A stretch of 64,000 nucleotides of DNA from an uncultured Prolixibacteraceae bacterium. GTDB lineage: Bacteria; Bacteroidota; Bacteroidia; Bacteroidales; Prolixibacteraceae. Position numbers and translations under genes: made by a program. A model generated the notes under the pieces. That model did no database searches, was not told the origin of the DNA, and was given only the letters and a program-made list of their open reading frames with translations. Location of the stretch: positions 1-64,000 of the forward strand of contig CALGIG010000044.1 in the NCBI GenBank assembly GCA_937915865.1, in the 5' to 3' direction. Shown piece after piece: positions 16,747 through 25,451 of the stretch. Each line of letters begins with the position of its first letter. The stretch's first letter is position 1.

Positions 16747-17529
16747 ATGAACAACAGAATAAATAAGCTCTTTCAGGAGAAAAAAGAAGGGATTTTGTCT
16801 GTGTATTTCACGGCGGGTTATCCCGAGTTGAACGATACGAGAACCATTATTGAGGAGTTGGTAAAAAACGGTGTCGATCTGATTGAAATAGGAATGCCAT
16901 TTTCCGATCCTGTGGCAGATGGACCGGTAATTCAGCAAAGCAGTTTAGTTGCCCTGCAAAACGGCATGAGTGTGAAAAAGCTGTTTGAGCAGCTTCATAA
17001 CATTCGCCAGTCGGTTGATATACCGCTTATTTTGATGGGCTACCTGAATCCGGTGATTCAGTATGGTGTTGAGGCTTTTTGCCAAAAGTGTAACGAAATT
17101 GGTATCGACGGGCTGATTATTCCCGATCTTCCACCATCGGTTTACGAAGAAGATTACAAAGCTATTTTCGAAGCCAGCAATCTGCACAACATTTTCCTGA
17201 TCACACCTCAGACCGACGACGAGCGGTTGCGCGAAATCGACGAAAAGTCGACCGGCTTTATTTATATGGTGTCGAGCAATGCCACCACCGGCGCCAAAAC
17301 AAGTGTGAATCAGTTTCAGAAAGAATACTTCGGGCGAATCCGTTCGAAAAACCTGAAAAATCCGCGGCTTATCGGTTTTGGCATATCCAACGCTGAAACA
17401 TTTGCCGAAGCCTGCCAGTTTGCCAGCGGCGCCATCATTGGTTCAGCTTTTGTAAAATGCCTCGAAGGAGACGGAAAACTGGTACAAAAGATTTCAGGGT
17501 TTATTCATTCAATTGCAACTAAATCGTAA
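16747..17529 (+). CDS. trpA: Tryptophan synthase alpha chain TrpA
   Basis: Cleaves indole-3-glycerol phosphate and channels indole to TrpB. From ATG 16747 the protein has 260 residues and the canonical order YFTAGYP, E47 in LIEIGMPFSDP, and D58 in VADGP, equivalent to the catalytic E49 and D60 of the enteric enzyme. IPDLPP and FGISNAE follow. The frame is open back to a TTG at 16678 through repeat copy 11, which I regard as untranslated. It is the last gene of the operon; I see no clear intrinsic terminator after it. Confidence 0.95.
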   Translation: MNNRINKLFQEKKEGILSVYFTAGYPELNDTRTIIEELVKNGVDLIEIGMPFSDPVADGPVIQQSSLVALQNGMSVKKLFEQLHNIRQSVDIPLILMGYLNPVIQYGVEAFCQKCNEIGIDGLIIPDLPPSVYEEDYKAIFEASNLHNIFLITPQTDDERLREIDEKSTGFIYMVSSNATTGAKTSVNQFQKEYFGRIRSKNLKNPRLIGFGISNAETFAEACQFASGAIIGSAFVKCLEGDGKLVQKISGFIHSIATKS

Positions 17530-17750
17530 TCAGCAAAGAGTTCTTTTGTATCGGTTTTAGTATGTGGAACTACATGTTTTGAAACAGGATTTAGAAATGA
17601 AGATGTAAAGGTCTGAATTTCAGAATTATTTGATCTTGATTAATTGTTATAAACTGTTAAGTAGTGTTAATCCTGTTTTGTGGCATATTTTTCACATGAG
17701 AGTTTTAATAAATTAGAGCAACGAAGACGAACACTTAAAACAGAGGAACT
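17530..17750. other. Intergenic, no feature recognised
   Basis: A 221-base AT-rich gap between trpA and the small gene at 17751. I see no ORF with coding character, terminator hairpin or convincing promoter. Confidence 0.5.
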
Positions 17751-17942
17751 ATGATTGAGTACGCAAAAGTTATTTTACCGAAAGTTAGCTTTAGCCGTGA
17801 GCTGTTTCGGAAAGAATTAACCAAGTGTATTAATTGGGTTAATGATTCAGAAATTTCGAGCTTGAAGGAATGGTGTTATGAGAATTTCGCCGATATATAT
17901 CCCGATATTCTAAAAAGCGCGTTTAAAATGAAAGCTGCCTGA
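17751..17942 (+). CDS. Small conserved-looking protein of unknown function (63 aa)
   Basis: The protein is compact and mostly helical, with a Trp-rich centre (CINWVNDSEISSLKEWCYENF). The ATG is preceded by AGAGGA at good spacing, unusual here, and a strong terminator follows at 18006-18032, so it is probably a genuine single-gene unit. No signal peptide, membrane segment or known motif is visible. The composition resembles small cytosolic Bacteroidota proteins, but I cannot assign a function. Confidence 0.7.
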   Translation: MIEYAKVILPKVSFSRELFRKELTKCINWVNDSEISSLKEWCYENFADIYPDILKSAFKMKAA

Positions 17943-18005
17943 ATCAACGGTTAATTACATTTATCAGATTATTTTCTCCTTTAGGAGAATCAGTTTAAAA
18001 CCTAT

Positions 18006-18032
18006 AGGCCTTCGGAAACGGAGGCCTTTTTT
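18006..18032 (+). terminator. Intrinsic terminator after the 63-aa gene
   Basis: AGGCCTTCG at 18006-18014 pairs with CGGAGGCCT at 18019-18027, loop GAAA, followed by a T run. The rest of the 373-base gap 17943-18315 holds no gene I can support. Confidence 0.85.
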
Positions 18033-18315
18033 AGTCTTATTCCCTTTCTATCGTTATTCTCCTTTTTTGATATTTGAATCACAATTTTGTCTGTAATATT
18101 GGCTGATTGCTGTTTTAAGTTTAATAATTAACTATTGACCAGTTACTTGCTATTTTTTTTAAAGAGATGTATTTCGTATTGTCAACGGCGTTGATACTCT
18201 GTTTTTATCCATTCCCAATCTGTATATTTCCATTTGCTGATTTCCGAAAAATAGTAGATGGTTATGAGATAAATTTACTTTATCGAATTAAAACAATAAC
18301 CAAAAACTAAGAAAC

Positions 18316-18807
18316 ATGAAAACTAGAATTGGAATGTTAATGCTGTGTTTGATGCTGGTTGGCTTTACTTCAACTGCAAAAACCAAAGAAGCTACTGTAC
18401 TCAGTGGCCAGTCGTTGACCGAATTAGGCGATTACCAAATTAGTCAGTCGTCCAAAGAACTAACAATCGGGAATGATGCTGTAAAAACTTATGAGTTAAC
18501 TTATTCGAACAGCGAATCGCCGGTTTTGATTGGTATTCAAAAAACAAAAAAATGTATGAATTTTATTGTTCGAACCAATAACTTTGAGGTGATGTATGTG
18601 TGTGATCATCATGTTTTTGGAGTAAAACGAATCAGTAAAGAATATCAAACTATTTCGTCTGATGCAATCAGCAAACTTATGGACAATACTGATTTTTACT
18701 CGCAAAGAGTAATAACCCAAAACCCGAAAACAGAGACTGAATTACTAGGTTTAATTGCTTGTTATTTTCCTTCGCTGGTAAAAGATCAATATTTAAGCCA
18801 ACTGTAA
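18316..18807 (+). CDS. Predicted secreted protein of unknown function
   Basis: 163 residues starting with a signal peptide (MKTRIGMLMLCLMLVGFTSTA, cleavage probably after the second Ala-type site). The mature part has two cysteines near KKCMNF and MYVCDHH and an otherwise beta-rich look. No domain is recognised. It stands alone, with its own terminator at 18858-18890. A conserved look to its hydrophobic pattern and a normal start support it as a real gene. Confidence 0.75.
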   Translation: MKTRIGMLMLCLMLVGFTSTAKTKEATVLSGQSLTELGDYQISQSSKELTIGNDAVKTYELTYSNSESPVLIGIQKTKKCMNFIVRTNNFEVMYVCDHHVFGVKRISKEYQTISSDAISKLMDNTDFYSQRVITQNPKTETELLGLIACYFPSLVKDQYLSQL

Positions 18808-18857
18808 AAGAATTTTGGAAGATACAATAGAGTTTTTCAGAACCTTAGGTTATAAGC

Positions 18858-18890
18858 AAAATCCCCGAACGTTAAGTTTGGGGATTTTAT
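18858..18890 (+). terminator. Intrinsic terminator after secreted-protein gene
   Basis: AAAATCCCC at 18858-18866 pairs with GGGGATTTT at 18880-18888, and the inner GAAC/GTTT pairs extend the stem. A T-rich tail follows. The remaining gap to 19195 (about 300 bases) holds only the -7 element at 19175. Confidence 0.85.
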
Positions 18891-19174
18891 TATATGTAAA
18901 ATACTCCTTGGCAATTAAGATTTAAGAGTATCTCCGTCTCAAATACACGAATCTCCGGTTCAATGCCGCTATTAAGGATATAAACGACGTATACTTTTAT
19001 TTTTCGAACTTTAACTATTCGAAACTTGAAGTTTGTTCATGCTTCCACCATACCGACAGGTTTTTACCTATTTTTATTTAAAATCTGAGACATGTTAGGT
19101 TGATTAATTTAGATTTTCGAGCGTATTTTGTTCGTTATTTAAATGCAATTATCTGAAATTAAGAGTAGTGTGCG

Positions 19175-19182
19175 TAAATTTG
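19175..19182 (+). promoter_or_regulatory. Candidate -7 element for the LytS-type kinase
   Basis: TAAATTTG matches TAnnTTTG exactly, 13 bases before the ATG at 19196, which would give a very short leader. The -33 box is poor. Confidence 0.4.
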
Positions 19183-19195
19183 TAAGAGTAATTTC

Positions 19196-20263
19196 ATGAG
19201 TATGTTAATAAAAACAATCAATCGTTTCTTTAATAAACGCCCGGTTCTTCATATACTATTTTGGGTGGTGTTTGTTTTTGCTGGTTCGTTTATTTTTAGT
19301 TATCAGCAAAACTTTCCGTACCAGTTTTATCTGATGAATTTTTTGGTCCAACTGCCATTATTTTTGCTTTATACGTATGGTGTGATCTATCTTTTTATTC
19401 CTGGTTTACTATTGAAAGGGAGATATATCCTGTTTTGCATGGCGTTGGTTTTTTTTACCTGCTTAACTGCTTTATTGCGCATAGTAGTTAGTCGATATGT
19501 TTATTTTGCACTGTTTATTCCTGAGATACTTTATCCGAATAAATGGTTCAGTAGCGAGATTTTTGTAATAAATGTTTTTTGGACGGTTGGGCCAGCCATT
19601 GTATTTGCAATGTTTAAATATTATAAGAACTGGCTGAATAGCCAGACTTTGGCCAGCGAAGCCGAGCGAAAACAACTGGCTTCGGAGCTTCAGGTTTTAA
19701 AAGCCCAGTTAAATCCTCATTTCCTGTTCAATACATTCAATAATCTTTATGTTTTGGCTTTGCAAAAAAGCGATAAAACTCCGGAAGTTATTTCTAAAAT
19801 ATCTGACCTTTTTCATTATGTGCTATATGAGTGTAATTCGATTGAAGTTCCTGTTTCAAAGGAAATTAAGCTCATTGGTGATTATATTCAGCTTGAAGAA
19901 TTAAGATATTCAGACCGACTTTCGATTAGGATAAAAAAGGAAATTGATAATCCTGAATTTCTGATTCCGCCAATGATGCTTTATACCTTTGTTGAAAATT
20001 GTTTTAAACATGGATGCAGCAACGATCCAGATTCGCCATGGATCAAGTTAAACATTAAGGTATCAGGTAATCGTTTTGAATTTGAAGCATCCAATAGCGT
20101 TCCTCGTTTGATGTATTCGGGGAAGGCCAAAGAGGGAGGCGTTGGTTTGGCCAACATAAAAAGAAGGCTGGAATTGCTTTATCCCAAGAATCATTTTCTG
20201 GAAATAAGAAAAGACGACTGTGTTTTTCGTGTTCGTTTGGTACTTCATAAGCATAATATTTAA
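19196..20263 (+). CDS. LytS-family sensor histidine kinase
   Basis: Membrane sensor kinase of the His_kinase (LytS/YehU) type. Four hydrophobic segments at about residues 18-35, 48-69, 77-96 and 120-141 precede a short coiled region and the phosphoacceptor block LNPHFLFNTFNNL with H175. The ATPase part shows PPMMLYTFVENCFKHG and GVGLANIKRRLELLY. No extracytoplasmic sensor domain is present, so the ligand may be sensed in the membrane. A second ATG at 19202 is an equal start candidate. The likely partner is the LytTR regulator at 22083, separated from it by a peptidase gene. Confidence 0.9.
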   Translation: MSMLIKTINRFFNKRPVLHILFWVVFVFAGSFIFSYQQNFPYQFYLMNFLVQLPLFLLYTYGVIYLFIPGLLLKGRYILFCMALVFFTCLTALLRIVVSRYVYFALFIPEILYPNKWFSSEIFVINVFWTVGPAIVFAMFKYYKNWLNSQTLASEAERKQLASELQVLKAQLNPHFLFNTFNNLYVLALQKSDKTPEVISKISDLFHYVLYECNSIEVPVSKEIKLIGDYIQLEELRYSDRLSIRIKKEIDNPEFLIPPMMLYTFVENCFKHGCSNDPDSPWIKLNIKVSGNRFEFEASNSVPRLMYSGKAKEGGVGLANIKRRLELLYPKNHFLEIRKDDCVFRVRLVLHKHNI

Positions 20264-20275
20264 AGGCCGGTTACG

Positions 20276-22000
20276 ATGAGGAAGGTGTTTCTTATACTTG
20301 CTTTGTTAATGATTGTTCAGAGCTGTTTCAACCAGAAAAAACAGGCTGAATCGATACTGCGCCACTATCTTGACCGGCACACCGGTTTAATAAGCAATTA
20401 TTACAAGGAAATCTCGCTCGCCTGGTGGAATGCTTCGGTTTCAGGACAAGAGTCGGATTACAAGAAGCTGATCGATATGGAGTTGAATTTCAATAAATCG
20501 ACCCAAAGTGGTTTGGATGATTTTAACCCCGATCATTTTTCAACAATCACAAAAAATGTGTTTTCCAGTGAAGAAGACTTTGAACTCCTGCAAAAACTGA
20601 AAAATTCAGGTTTAATAACCGATACGTTGCTTTACAGACAGTTAATCTATTTGTATCATACTTTTAGGGGGTCGCAAATAGAAGCGAAGAAATACAAAAA
20701 ATTTCTTGAGAGCGAGGTTAAATTGTCGCATGCAGCATCGTCATTAAAATTGGAGATTGATGGAAAAGTATATGGTCCCTGGAAAATTGATTCAATACGG
20801 CAGAATACCACCGATAGTAGTGTTTTGGAAAAAATAGCAAGAGCATATCAACAAAATGGTAAGCTAATCGCTCCTGAAATAATCAATCTGGTAAAAGAAA
20901 GGAACAAGATAGCTGCTAAATTTGGTTTTCCCGATTATTATCATCTATTGCTTGAAGAAAGAGACCAGTCGCCTGAAAAAATAAAATCATTGGTTACAGA
21001 AATTGAATTGAAAACCAGAACTTGGTTTTTTGAAGTAAAAGAGGTAATCGACAAAAAGTTGGCTAAGCAATTTGGTATTTCCGTTCAGGAACTCCACTCG
21101 TGGCACTACACTAGTGTTAGAAACAGTTATTTACCCCAAAGTTTTATCCAGACACTCGATTCAGTTATGTCTCAGACCGATCCGGTAAAGCGGGCCTCGG
21201 GTTTCTTTGAAGGTATAGGACTCCCTATACAAAATGAAATTGAAAAAAGCGAACTCAAGAAGGGTAATACTAATGCTACGATCGTTATCGATTTCAATAG
21301 CGATATCCGTATGGTTGGTAAAATTCCGAATTCATTTGATGGACTATGTAAAATTATGCATGAGGGAGGCCACGTTGTGCATTATAAAAATATTTCGGAG
21401 GATGTTCCTTATTTGTTAAAAGGACCCAGTTTATTCATTGCTGAAGGTATTGCCTGTTATTTTGGGAATATGACATTTGATACTTTTTGGTTGAATGATG
21501 AAGTATCGCTTGACGAAAAAACAAAACACCGGGTTGCAATGATCTGCAGTCAATTTAGACGGGTCGATCAACTGTATAACATTCGGAAACGGATGGTTTT
21601 GGCTGAATTTGAAAGGGAAATTTATGCTTCTCCTGATCAGGATTTGGATTTACTTTGGCATAACCTAAATTTGAAATACCTCGGGATTAATTATCCCAAA
21701 GACAAAGGAACCTGTTTTTGGGCGACTACAAAGTATTTTTCAAATTTATCGTGCAGTATTCAGAATTACGTTGTGGCCGATGTTTTTGCGGCTCAACTGA
21801 AACATGCTGTTAATGAAAAAGTATTAAATGAAAAGGCATTTCCCATCCAGAATAATAAAGCTGTAGGGAAATATCTGGTTGACAATTTGTTTAAATATGG
21901 CGATTTATATCCGTGGGAAAAGCTTGTTGAAAAGGCAACCGGAGAACCTTTGAATTCACAATATTTTGTGGATGAACTTATCGGTGACGACCTGGAATAG
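20276..22000 (+). CDS. Zinc metallopeptidase lipoprotein (M2/M3-like gluzincin)
   Basis: 574 residues with a lipoprotein signal ending at C17 (IVQSC), so anchored in the periplasmic or outer membrane. The HEGGH motif at 362-366 with a downstream E390 in LFIAEGIACYF is the gluzincin zinc site, spaced as in families M2 and M3. The upstream ERNKIAAKFGFPDYYHLLLE block also resembles those oligopeptidases. It lies 12 bases after the kinase gene and before the LytTR regulator, so it is probably co-transcribed with both. M2 versus M3 assignment is not settled, and the substrate is unknown. Confidence 0.82.
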   Translation: MRKVFLILALLMIVQSCFNQKKQAESILRHYLDRHTGLISNYYKEISLAWWNASVSGQESDYKKLIDMELNFNKSTQSGLDDFNPDHFSTITKNVFSSEEDFELLQKLKNSGLITDTLLYRQLIYLYHTFRGSQIEAKKYKKFLESEVKLSHAASSLKLEIDGKVYGPWKIDSIRQNTTDSSVLEKIARAYQQNGKLIAPEIINLVKERNKIAAKFGFPDYYHLLLEERDQSPEKIKSLVTEIELKTRTWFFEVKEVIDKKLAKQFGISVQELHSWHYTSVRNSYLPQSFIQTLDSVMSQTDPVKRASGFFEGIGLPIQNEIEKSELKKGNTNATIVIDFNSDIRMVGKIPNSFDGLCKIMHEGGHVVHYKNISEDVPYLLKGPSLFIAEGIACYFGNMTFDTFWLNDEVSLDEKTKHRVAMICSQFRRVDQLYNIRKRMVLAEFEREIYASPDQDLDLLWHNLNLKYLGINYPKDKGTCFWATTKYFSNLSCSIQNYVVADVFAAQLKHAVNEKVLNEKAFPIQNNKAVGKYLVDNLFKYGDLYPWEKLVEKATGEPLNSQYFVDELIGDDLE

Positions 22001-22082
22001 ATGATGTAAATTGGTATTGGTACTATTGTAATTTTTTTTCAAAACAGAAGACAAATGAAACAATTAAACAAATCATACTTAG

Positions 22083-22814
22083 ATGAAAACCAGATGCTTA
22101 ATAGTTGATGATGAACCTTTAGCGCGGGAACTGATCAAAGGGTATGTAGCAAAACTCGAAAACTTTGAAATTGTAGCAGAGTGTAGTGATGCCATGAAAG
22201 CATTAAATATTTTACGGGCAAAGCCTGTTGATTTAATGTTTATGGATATTCAAATGCCACAAATAACTGGAATTGAGTTTCTAAAAACTTTAAAACATGC
22301 CCCTAAAGTAATTGTTACAACTGCTTATCGGGAATATGCCCTGGATGGTTTTGAGCTTGATGTTGTTGATTATCTTTTAAAACCAATAACATTTGAACGA
22401 TTCTTGAAATCGGTGAATAAATATTATCTGATGTTCCAAGATGATGTTCAATTAGTTGCAAGTCAATCAGATAAAGGTATTGATGAAGCTTTTATTTATG
22501 TCAAGGAAAATAAAAAAGTCGTAAAAATCTATCTTTCAGAAATAAAGTACATTGAAGGGTTGAGTGAATATGTACAGATTCACACCGATAAACGAAAAGT
22601 AATCGTAAAAACCAGTCTTACCCAAATGGAAGAGAAACTTCCCGGCGAGCAATTTCTGAGGATACATAAATCATATATCATTTCGGTTAGTAAGATCGAA
22701 GCATTTACCGCCAATACCATTGAAATCCAAAATAAGGAATTGCCTATTGGTAGAAGTTATAAGAATGTTGTTCTCAATTTATTAAATTTTTCGGGGGCAG
22801 TAGGCGGGCTGTAA
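22083..22814 (+). CDS. LytTR-family response regulator
   Basis: 243 residues. The receiver domain (1-120) has the acidic pair DDE at 9-11, phosphoacceptor D55 in LMFMDIQMP, T/K of VTTAYREYALDGFE and LLKPI. The LytTR DNA-binding domain (about 140-240) has YIEGLSEYVQIHT and FLRIHKSYIISVSKI. It is probably phosphorylated by the kinase at 19196. It converges with the antiporter gene, only eight bases apart. Confidence 0.92.
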   Translation: MKTRCLIVDDEPLARELIKGYVAKLENFEIVAECSDAMKALNILRAKPVDLMFMDIQMPQITGIEFLKTLKHAPKVIVTTAYREYALDGFELDVVDYLLKPITFERFLKSVNKYYLMFQDDVQLVASQSDKGIDEAFIYVKENKKVVKIYLSEIKYIEGLSEYVQIHTDKRKVIVKTSLTQMEEKLPGEQFLRIHKSYIISVSKIEAFTANTIEIQNKELPIGRSYKNVVLNLLNFSGAVGGL

Positions 22815-22822
22815 GCGAATTA

Positions 22823-24982
22823 CTATTGGTTTTTTGTATGGTCCCGCTTCAATAGGTTACCAATATCTTTACCGATTTTCTGGAACCGTTCCAAACTTTG
22901 GTTGAGCGATTCAGTATTTATATCGCCGTATTCGCTGAATTTACTGTCGATATGGTGTGTGCGTGGATAGATGATTATCTTGCTGTTCGAATGAAAGTTG
23001 CGATCAAGTTTATCCTGAATATTTTCCATACAATTGTCGTATGATACTGATGTACGGCGGGCAGCAATATAAATCAGCAAATCATTAGGTGCAACTTTAC
23101 TTTGCAGTAATTGCAGGTCTTCTAAATCGTATTCGGTAGTAAACATAAAGCCAAGCTTTTGGCGATGATGTTTAAAGTATTCACCAATTGCTTTTTGTGT
23201 TTCGGCATTGCAGTAGCAAAATATATTTAGGCTTAATTCTTTGGCTAAGCTGTGTATTTTCGGTAACCATATTTCGAAACCTGGTTCGAGCTCGGCAAGT
23301 GGAGGGCATGAAAGTACGATTTTGTTATGCCCAACTAATGGTTTAAGAATCTGGCATATATAAACGGCTTTACTGGTTCTCGAAATAATTAGCGCAGCTT
23401 TGGTCTCAATAAACCGCTCAATTAAACCCGATTTGTGAGGCCAGCCAATCATAATTGTATCAGTCATTTCTTCACGCGAGGCACGTATAATTCCACCTGC
23501 TATGTTATGGTCGATAGTTGCAATGATTTTTACCTTGGTTTCATTTGCCGAAGCCATTTTTACCAAAGGTTGGAGGTCTTTCTTTGTCCTGAACAGATTT
23601 TTCTCTGCTTCTTCATCATTAGGTACTACCGATAATATAGTTATGGGGTTGACTGATTTCTTGTTTTTTATCAATACAGCTAATTCAAGTAATGTTTCCG
23701 TATTACTCAGGTTGGCAATTGGGATCATTATATGCTCGCTGTAGTGTACCGGGTATTCAATTTCAGGATCTTCTTCTTCGGCTGTTAGGATTTTTCTTGA
23801 AGCATTTTCGGTAACCAAAGTAGCTGCCAAACAGGTAACCAGGATTAAAAGAATAGTTCCGTTCAAAGCATTTTCATCAATAATATGTGTTTGAAAACCG
23901 ACAAGAATAACGGCAAGTGTTGCTGCTGCATGTGAGCTACTCAATCCAAAGATCAAGCGACGTTGATTCGTGGAATACCGGAATATTTTACTTGTACTTG
24001 CGGCAGCCAGCCATTTGCCAATTAAAGCTACTACCGATAAAGTAATTGCAATTATAACAGCCGTGGGGCCATGTAACAGTACTTTAACATCAACCAACAT
24101 TCCTACGCTTATCAGGAAAAATGGGATAAAGATAGATTGACCAACAAATTCAATTCGGTTCATCAGTGTTGATGAGTAAGGTATAAGCTTATTTAATGCC
24201 AATCCTGCCACGAATGCGCCAATAATAGGTTCAACTCCCGAAATTTCGGCCAGGAATGCAGCAAAAAAGACTACAGAAAGAACAAATATATAATGAGACG
24301 TTTTCTCACTTTCAAGCTTTTGGAAGAACCATGCAGTAATCTTTGGAATAATGTAAAACATGATGCCTAAAAAAACAGCAAGCGATCCAGCCAGTCTTAT
24401 CCAAAATGCAAGGCTTAATCCACCGTTATTTGAACTTAAAATAACTGCCAACATGACGAGTACTGCGGTGTCAGTTAATATTGTACCTCCCACTGTTGTG
24501 GCAACAGCTTCGTTTTTAGATATACCGAATTTACTTACAATAGGATAAGCCACCATGGTGTGGGTTGAAAACATGCTGGAAATGAGAAGGCTCGCTGTGA
24601 AATCGTAATTAAGTAAAAAAAAGCAAACCGGAAACCCCAAAACCAAAGGAATTGTAAATGTCAGAAACCCGAAGACCAAACTTTTGTTCTGGTTCCGCTG
24701 GAATTCTTTTAAGTCAAGTTCCAATCCGGCAATAAACATGATGTAGAGTAACCCAATTGTTGAAAAAAGTTTGACTGCGGAGTTTTGTTCGAGTAGGTTA
24801 ATCCCGTGGGGGCCAACAATTACACCTGAAATAATAAGCCCGATAATTCCCGGGATTCTGAGCTTGCGTAATAATATTGGCGATAACAGAATAATGAACA
24901 GAATGACAGAAAACACCAATACAGGATTCTGAAATGGCCGTTCAAATTCGTGGGTTATTTGTTCAATGAAACTGTTTGCCAT
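22823..24982 (-). CDS. CPA2 cation:proton antiporter with C-terminal Usp-like region
   Basis: 719 residues. The first 400 form about 12 membrane segments of the KefB/NapA-type Na+(K+)/H+ exchanger, including LRIPGIIGLIISGVIVGPHG and GAFVAGLALNKLIP. The remaining 300 are cytoplasmic, with two alpha/beta halves resembling universal stress protein folds (IMIPIANLSN..., then KIVLSCPP...). This antiporter-Usp layout is common in Bacteroidota. It probably serves pH or cation homeostasis; the ion cannot be told from the sequence. Confidence 0.88.
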   Translation of the reverse strand: MANSFIEQITHEFERPFQNPVLVFSVILFIILLSPILLRKLRIPGIIGLIISGVIVGPHGINLLEQNSAVKLFSTIGLLYIMFIAGLELDLKEFQRNQNKSLVFGFLTFTIPLVLGFPVCFFLLNYDFTASLLISSMFSTHTMVAYPIVSKFGISKNEAVATTVGGTILTDTAVLVMLAVILSSNNGGLSLAFWIRLAGSLAVFLGIMFYIIPKITAWFFQKLESEKTSHYIFVLSVVFFAAFLAEISGVEPIIGAFVAGLALNKLIPYSSTLMNRIEFVGQSIFIPFFLISVGMLVDVKVLLHGPTAVIIAITLSVVALIGKWLAAASTSKIFRYSTNQRRLIFGLSSSHAAATLAVILVGFQTHIIDENALNGTILLILVTCLAATLVTENASRKILTAEEEDPEIEYPVHYSEHIMIPIANLSNTETLLELAVLIKNKKSVNPITILSVVPNDEEAEKNLFRTKKDLQPLVKMASANETKVKIIATIDHNIAGGIIRASREEMTDTIMIGWPHKSGLIERFIETKAALIISRTSKAVYICQILKPLVGHNKIVLSCPPLAELEPGFEIWLPKIHSLAKELSLNIFCYCNAETQKAIGEYFKHHRQKLGFMFTTEYDLEDLQLLQSKVAPNDLLIYIAARRTSVSYDNCMENIQDKLDRNFHSNSKIIIYPRTHHIDSKFSEYGDINTESLNQSLERFQKIGKDIGNLLKRDHTKNQ

Positions 24983-25451
24983 CCTTATTCTGATTTTATA
25001 TTACCCGACAAATTTTCTGCAATATAATCGAATTTATCTAAGGGCGGTTTCAAAAATTTCACTGTTTTTTGTTTTAGGCATTTTTTTATGTATGACTAAA
25101 TCGTTTTAAAAACCATTTGTGTTTTAAAGTTTAACGTTGACATTAAAAACCGTATTCCTCCTGTTCAACTACACGAAAAGAAGTTCAAACAGCATTTTTT
25201 CAGACTTTTCTCCTGATTTTACTTCCATACCAAACTTTCGACCCAAATAAAACACCTGTCGTTGATTAAAAATAATGACTTTAGGTTAAATCGATATGTT
25301 TGATATGATTACTGACAGTTCTATCGAATTTAGGTTAAAATATTCTGATAATAAGCTACATAAGCTGTTTGAATTATAACAATATAATAGCAATTAAAGT
25401 GCCTCGAAGTATGAACGTCGGGCAAATTTATCTAACTCTAAAATAAGGTCT
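24983..25451. other. Long intergenic region with an 11-base direct repeat
   Basis: 469 bases between the divergent antiporter and the first susC gene. TTTAGGTTAAA occurs at 25280-25290 and again at 25329-25339, 49 bases apart, and could be a regulator site for the susC operon. No gene or exact TAnnTTTG promoter is seen. Confidence 0.4.
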
